From contig NZ_JAEKFH010000005.1 of the NCBI RefSeq assembly GCF_016650695.1, positions 868,001 to 932,000 of the forward strand: a DNA stretch of 64,000 nucleotides, given 5' to 3'. The first letter of the stretch is position 1; each line of letters starts with the position of its first letter. Positions 60,606 to 64,000 of this stretch are shown here, in pieces. The position numbers were made by a program, and so were the translations under genes. The notes under the pieces were generated by a model that was given only the letters and a program-made list of their open reading frames with translations, was not told where the DNA came from and made no database searches. The DNA comes from Pseudomonas sp. TH41. Its GTDB lineage: Bacteria; Pseudomonadota; Gammaproteobacteria; Pseudomonadales; Pseudomonadaceae.

Positions 60606-61313
60606 ATGCCCCGCCGCCTGCGTAGTCCAGGATGGTCAAAGCCCCGACTTCGTCTCGGTGGATGGCTGCTGCTGACAGGTTTGCTGTTGGCCGGGTTGAG
60701 CAATGTCTGGGCTAACTGGGTTTTTACGCAGATTCTGCAAACCGCCGAACAGCGCTACGGCTCTCTCGGCCCGGGACAGGGACGAATCGAGGCCTGGGGT
60801 CAAATGCTGCAAGACGAAGTCAACGCGCCCGAGCGCGAGCAACTGAACGCGGTCAATCACTTCTTCAATCAGCAATTGAGCTTTGAGGATGACACCCGCA
60901 TCTGGCATCAGACTGATTACTGGGCCACGCCCGTCGAATCCCTGGTCAAGGGGGCGGCCGATTGCGAGGACTACGCACTGGCGAAATATTTCAGCCTGCG
61001 CCACCTCGGGATTCCCAGCGAGAAACTGCGTATTACCTACGTCAAAGCCCTGACCCAGAACCAGGCGCACATGGTGCTGACCTTCTACAGCAGCCCAACG
61101 ACCGATCCGCTGGTGCTGGACAACTTGTTCGACGAAATCCGCCCCGCCTCCCAACGCAAAGACCTGTTGCCGGTCTACGCCTTCAACGCTGAAGGCCTGT
61201 ACATGCCAGGCGCCAATGGCGGAAAACGCAGCAGCGACTCGAAAAAACTGTCGCGCTGGCAAGACGTACTGAAAAAGATGCAGGCCGAAGGGTTCGCCGT
61301 AGGCGATGGCTAG
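60606..61313 (+). CDS. lapG: LapG, periplasmic cysteine protease that releases LapA
   Basis: LapG cuts the N-terminal part of the adhesin LapA so cells leave the biofilm; LapD bound to c-di-GMP holds it inactive. The 235-residue protein has an N-terminal membrane/signal segment (about 18-36) and the transglutaminase-like core. The catalytic triad is Cys120 (GAADCEDYALAKYF), His155 (QNQAHMVLTFY) and Asp172 (LDNLFDEI), with the same spacing as reported for L. pneumophila LapG. It lies 21 bases upstream of lapD. The start may be a few residues downstream. Confidence 0.95.
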   Translation: MPRRLRSPGWSKPRLRLGGWLLLTGLLLAGLSNVWANWVFTQILQTAEQRYGSLGPGQGRIEAWGQMLQDEVNAPEREQLNAVNHFFNQQLSFEDDTRIWHQTDYWATPVESLVKGAADCEDYALAKYFSLRHLGIPSEKLRITYVKALTQNQAHMVLTFYSSPTTDPLVLDNLFDEIRPASQRKDLLPVYAFNAEGLYMPGANGGKRSSDSKKLSRWQDVLKKMQAEGFAVGDG

Positions 61314-61334
61314 CCACCACAGCAAGGAGCATTT

Positions 61335-63275
61335 ATGTCACTGCGCAAACAATTGTTTCTCGCCATTTGCCTGTTCTTGCTGGTGGCGTTCAGCGGCAGT
61401 TTTTTTGTCGGCCTGGAAAGCTCCCGCGACCAGACGCTCGGCCAACTCCGCTCCCACGCCCAGGACGCCGCCACCGCCCTGGGCTTGTCGTTGACCGCAC
61501 AAATCGACGACCCTGCGATGATCGAGTTGATGGTCAGCTCAATTTTCGACAGCGGTTATTTCAACAGTATCCGCGTCGTCAACATCGTGGATGAGCAGGT
61601 GTTGGTGGAGCGCAACGCGCCGGCGCAGATAGAGGCTGTCCCCGGCTGGTTCGTGAATCTCGTCAACCTGCGCCCGGAAGCTGGCGATGCGCTGATCATG
61701 CGTGGTTGGGAACAGGTCGCGCGGGTCGAGGTGTCGAGCAATCCGCAATTCGCCCTGGCCAAACTGTGGGACAGTGCCCTCGGCAGTCTGATCTGGTTGT
61801 TGCTGTGCGGATTGCTCAGCGCAGCGTTCGGCGGCTGGCTGTTGCGTCGGCAATTGCGTCCCCTCGACAAGATGGTCAAACAGGCTGAAGCCATCAGCAA
61901 ACGCGAGTTCTTGAGCTTGCCTAAACTGCCACGCACACCCGAACTGAGGCGGGTGGTGCTGGCGATGAACCAAATGGTCGAGAAGCTTAAAGCGCTGTTC
62001 ACCGAAGAGGCGACACGCAGTGAAAAACTGCGGGCCGCGTCCTATCAGGACAGCCTCACGGGCCTGGCCAATCGGCGCTTGCTGGATGAGCAACTGGCCG
62101 ATCAGTTGCTGATCAGCGAACAAAGCAGCGACGGCCATTTGCTGATGCTGCGGATCAACGATCTGATCGGCCTCAACCAGCGTCTGGGCGGCCAGCGCAC
62201 CGACGCGCTGATCAGCGCCGTGGGCGAACTGCTCAAGCACCTGACCGAACTGCCGGAGCGTCGCACCTGGCTACCGGCGCGTAATCGCGGTGGCGAATTC
62301 AGCCTGCTGACGCCGAGCCTGGACAGCGCAGACGCCGTGCGCCTGGCGTGCGAAATCAGCGCCACGCTGGAAAACCTGCGCCTGACCGGCGTCAGCGATT
62401 GCATGCCGGTGGCGCATCTGGGCATCGTCGCCTATCACCCCGGCGAACCGGCCAGTCACGTGCTGCTGCGCCTCGATCAGGCACTGACCCAGGCCCGGCA
62501 GCACCCTGAACGGCCGTGGATACATCTGGCCGATTGCGATACCTCGCCAACGCCCTCACAACACGACTGGCGCAACTGGATCGACGACGCGCTGACCCAC
62601 GGCAAAATGCAGCTGTACTTCCAACCCGTCGTGCAATGCGCCGACACCAGTCAGGTGCTGCATCACAAAGTCCTCGCGCGCCTGCTTGATCCTCAGGGCG
62701 AAGCGATTGCCGCCGGGCATTTCCTGCCGTGGATCGAGCGCCTGGGTTGGTCGGCGCGATTCGACCTGGCCATGCTCGAAGCCACCCTCGATTACCTCGT
62801 GGCCAACCGTTGGCCGCTGGCGTTGAGCCTGTCGGGCAGCACCCTGCGCGATCACACACAGCTGCAACAGATTCTCGAGCTGCTCCAATCCCTGCCCGAA
62901 CTGGCGCCTCTGCTGACACTGGAAATAGACGAACGCCAACTGCCCCCCCCTGAAGAACTCCAGCGTCTGAGCCACAGCCTGGTCAATACGGGTTACCACA
63001 TCGGCCTGCAACATTTTGGGGGCAGCTTCAGCCAGATTGGCAACCTGACTCAATTGGGGCTGGCGTACCTGAAAATCGACGGCGCCTACATCCGTGCCAT
63101 CGACCAGTTCAGTGACAAACGGCTCTTCATCGACGCGATCTTCAGGGCGACCAACAGCATTGATTTGCCACTGATTGCGGAGATGGTCGAGACCCAAGGG
63201 GAGCTAGAGACGATCAGGGAACTGGGGGTATTCGGGGTGATGGGCCGGTTGATCGGACCACCTGAGCCGATGTGA
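61335..63275 (+). CDS. lapD: LapD, c-di-GMP receptor with degenerate GGDEF and EAL domains
   Basis: LapD senses cytoplasmic c-di-GMP and sequesters LapG in the periplasm. The 646-residue protein has a first membrane helix (about 5-25), a periplasmic domain (about 25-150), a second helix (about 150-172), a HAMP linker, then a GGDEF-like domain whose active motif is degenerate (NRGGEFSLL) and an EAL-like domain with KVLARL instead of EALLR. These changes match an inactive receptor. The ATG follows AAGGAGC. lapG precedes it and lapA converges on it. Confidence 0.95.
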   Translation: MSLRKQLFLAICLFLLVAFSGSFFVGLESSRDQTLGQLRSHAQDAATALGLSLTAQIDDPAMIELMVSSIFDSGYFNSIRVVNIVDEQVLVERNAPAQIEAVPGWFVNLVNLRPEAGDALIMRGWEQVARVEVSSNPQFALAKLWDSALGSLIWLLLCGLLSAAFGGWLLRRQLRPLDKMVKQAEAISKREFLSLPKLPRTPELRRVVLAMNQMVEKLKALFTEEATRSEKLRAASYQDSLTGLANRRLLDEQLADQLLISEQSSDGHLLMLRINDLIGLNQRLGGQRTDALISAVGELLKHLTELPERRTWLPARNRGGEFSLLTPSLDSADAVRLACEISATLENLRLTGVSDCMPVAHLGIVAYHPGEPASHVLLRLDQALTQARQHPERPWIHLADCDTSPTPSQHDWRNWIDDALTHGKMQLYFQPVVQCADTSQVLHHKVLARLLDPQGEAIAAGHFLPWIERLGWSARFDLAMLEATLDYLVANRWPLALSLSGSTLRDHTQLQQILELLQSLPELAPLLTLEIDERQLPPPEELQRLSHSLVNTGYHIGLQHFGGSFSQIGNLTQLGLAYLKIDGAYIRAIDQFSDKRLFIDAIFRATNSIDLPLIAEMVETQGELETIRELGVFGVMGRLIGPPEPM

Positions 63276-63282
63276 TTACATA

Positions 63283-63355
63283 GATCAAAAGATCGCAGCC
63301 TGCGGCAGCTCCTACACAAATCCTGTAGGAGCTGCCGCAGGCTGCAATCTTTTGA
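63283..63355. repeat. REPIN-like palindrome, family A, outward arrangement
   Basis: Two units with their GTAGGAG ends facing each other lie just after the lapD stop. The arrangement matches the copy at 51164. The right unit reads GCAATCT instead of GCGATCT. Confidence 0.88.
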
Positions 63356-63373
63356 CCTTCAAAACCGAAACAA

Positions 63374-63411
63374 AAAACCCGCCATCCCCTTTTACCAGGA
63401 TGGCGGGTTTT
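63374..63411. terminator. Bidirectional intrinsic terminator between lapD and lapA
   Basis: Arms AAAACCCGCCATCC and GGATGGCGGGTTTT flank a ten-base loop. Runs of A and T on the two sides allow termination of both lapD (plus) and lapA (minus). It lies 12 bases beyond the lapA stop. Confidence 0.9.
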
Positions 63412-63422
63412 GTCGTTTCAGA

Positions 63423-64000
63423 TCACACCGTATCCACCTTCAACGAATGGTCATTGAGCATCCCGTTGATGATCGTCGCCGTGTCATGCCCCCCCGCAAT
63501 CACCCCGCCAGCCCCTGGCGTGACACCGTAATGGCTGGCCAGGTTCACACCCGCAAGGTCGATCGTCTGATTCGGCGCGGCACCGGCCATGGCACTGACG
63601 TCGATACTGGTGACCAGCGTCGCGCCGCTGCCGGTGACTTTGAAGTGCAGGTAGTCATCCAGCGAGGCCGCGGTGTTGTTCTCCCCTTGCAGCAGTTGCG
63701 AGAGGTCGAGTTTGTCAGTGCCCGGGGTGAAGTCGGTGACCACGTCGTGACCGCTGTTGCCTTGGCGCCACAGGAAGGTGTCGGCGCCACTGCCGCCGGT
63801 GAGGGTGTTGTTGCCCAGACCGCCTATCAGGAGGTCATCGCCGCCCCCGCCCTTGAGTATGTCGTTGCCCAAACCACCATCGATGATGTTGCTATTGTTA
63901 TCACCGGTGAGGGTGTCGTTGAAGTTGGAGCCTGTGAGGTTTTCAATCCCGGTCAAGGTGTCGGTGCCGGCGCCGAGGGTGTTTTGCGCGGTGAGCAGGC
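63423..64000 (-). CDS. lapA: LapA-type giant adhesin, C-terminal RTX part (5' part missing)
   Basis: About 192 C-terminal residues are visible; the frame is open to the window edge. Calcium-binding RTX repeats of the GGxGxDxL type are seen (NIIDGGLGNDILKGGGGDD, GGLGNNTLTGGSGAD), followed by a WRQGNSGHDVVTDFTPGTDKLDL segment typical of type I secretion targets. LapA is exported by LapBCE and held at the outer membrane. Location next to lapG and lapD makes the identification strong. The large repeat region and the N-terminal LapG cut site lie outside the window. Confidence 0.88.
   Translation of the reverse strand, partial: LLTAQNTLGAGTDTLTGIENLTGSNFNDTLTGDNNSNIIDGGLGNDILKGGGGDDLLIGGLGNNTLTGGSGADTFLWRQGNSGHDVVTDFTPGTDKLDLSQLLQGENNTAASLDDYLHFKVTGSGATLVTSIDVSAMAGAAPNQTIDLAGVNLASHYGVTPGAGGVIAGGHDTATIINGMLNDHSLKVDTV

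Noticed and set aside
1944..63355. Dispersed repeats as a CRISPR array
   Set aside because: The units are palindromic, scattered singly or in pairs over the whole window and not regularly spaced.

Overview
The window looks like the chromosome of a Pseudomonas of the fluorescens complex. The support is a GC-rich sequence, the flgFGHIJKL order, a phhRABC locus, a cpx-like locus and a lapG-lapD-lapA adhesin locus. Many intergenic palindromes of the Pseudomonas REP/REPIN type point the same way. I see no rRNA, tRNA, CRISPR array, prophage or insertion sequence.

Left part (1-17384, all minus strand): a surface-sugar island, most likely for flagellin glycosylation because it directly follows flgL on the same strand. 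Reading from upstream it holds a 1198-residue three-part glycosyltransferase, then rfbF-rfbG (CDP-4-keto-6-deoxyglucose), a 3,5-epimerase-like protein, a zinc-finger sugar C-methyltransferase, an NAD-dependent epimerase/reductase, a second methyltransferase and a CmcI-like protein. A 990-residue glycosyltransferase and the pseudaminic acid genes pseB, pseC, a pse-associated methylase, pseF and pseG (cut by the edge) follow. Many genes overlap by four bases (ATGA or GTGA), so this is one translationally coupled operon.

17499-25910: flagellar rod, ring and hook-junction operon flgFGHIJKL (minus strand), with a good sigma-54 promoter just before flgF. 26196-30603: phhR (minus) and divergent phhA-phhB-phhC (plus) for phenylalanine and tyrosine catabolism, with a TyrR/PhhR-type box before phhA. 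30848-32952: two small proteins, an MFS transporter and ribosome-rescue arfB.

33153-34879: an AT-rich accessory patch. An orphan T6SS hcp is translationally coupled to a DUF4225 protein, and two tandem, about 58% identical, small membrane proteins converge on it. 35111-37016: an aromatic amino-acid permease (aroP type). Upstream lie a putative 48-codon leader ORF with an aromatic cluster, a sigma-70-like promoter and a PhhR-like palindrome.

37300-46801: housekeeping genes rluB, scpB, scpA, yciO, rnm, yciB and a YciI-family gene, then a CpxR - CpxP/Spy-like - CpxA unit with a candidate CpxR box. 46911-60322: mixed genes: nitroreductase, TrkH, two AraC regulators, DUF962, HD hydrolase, LpxH-like phosphatase, DMT transporter, SelT/W-like protein, FimV-like protein, MarR, recQ, UPF0149 and YbaN. 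60606-64000: biofilm control genes lapG and lapD, then the convergent 3' end of the giant adhesin gene lapA, cut by the right edge.

Motility (flagellum and its glycans) and attachment (Lap system) thus lie at the two ends, with aromatic amino-acid use and envelope stress control between them.
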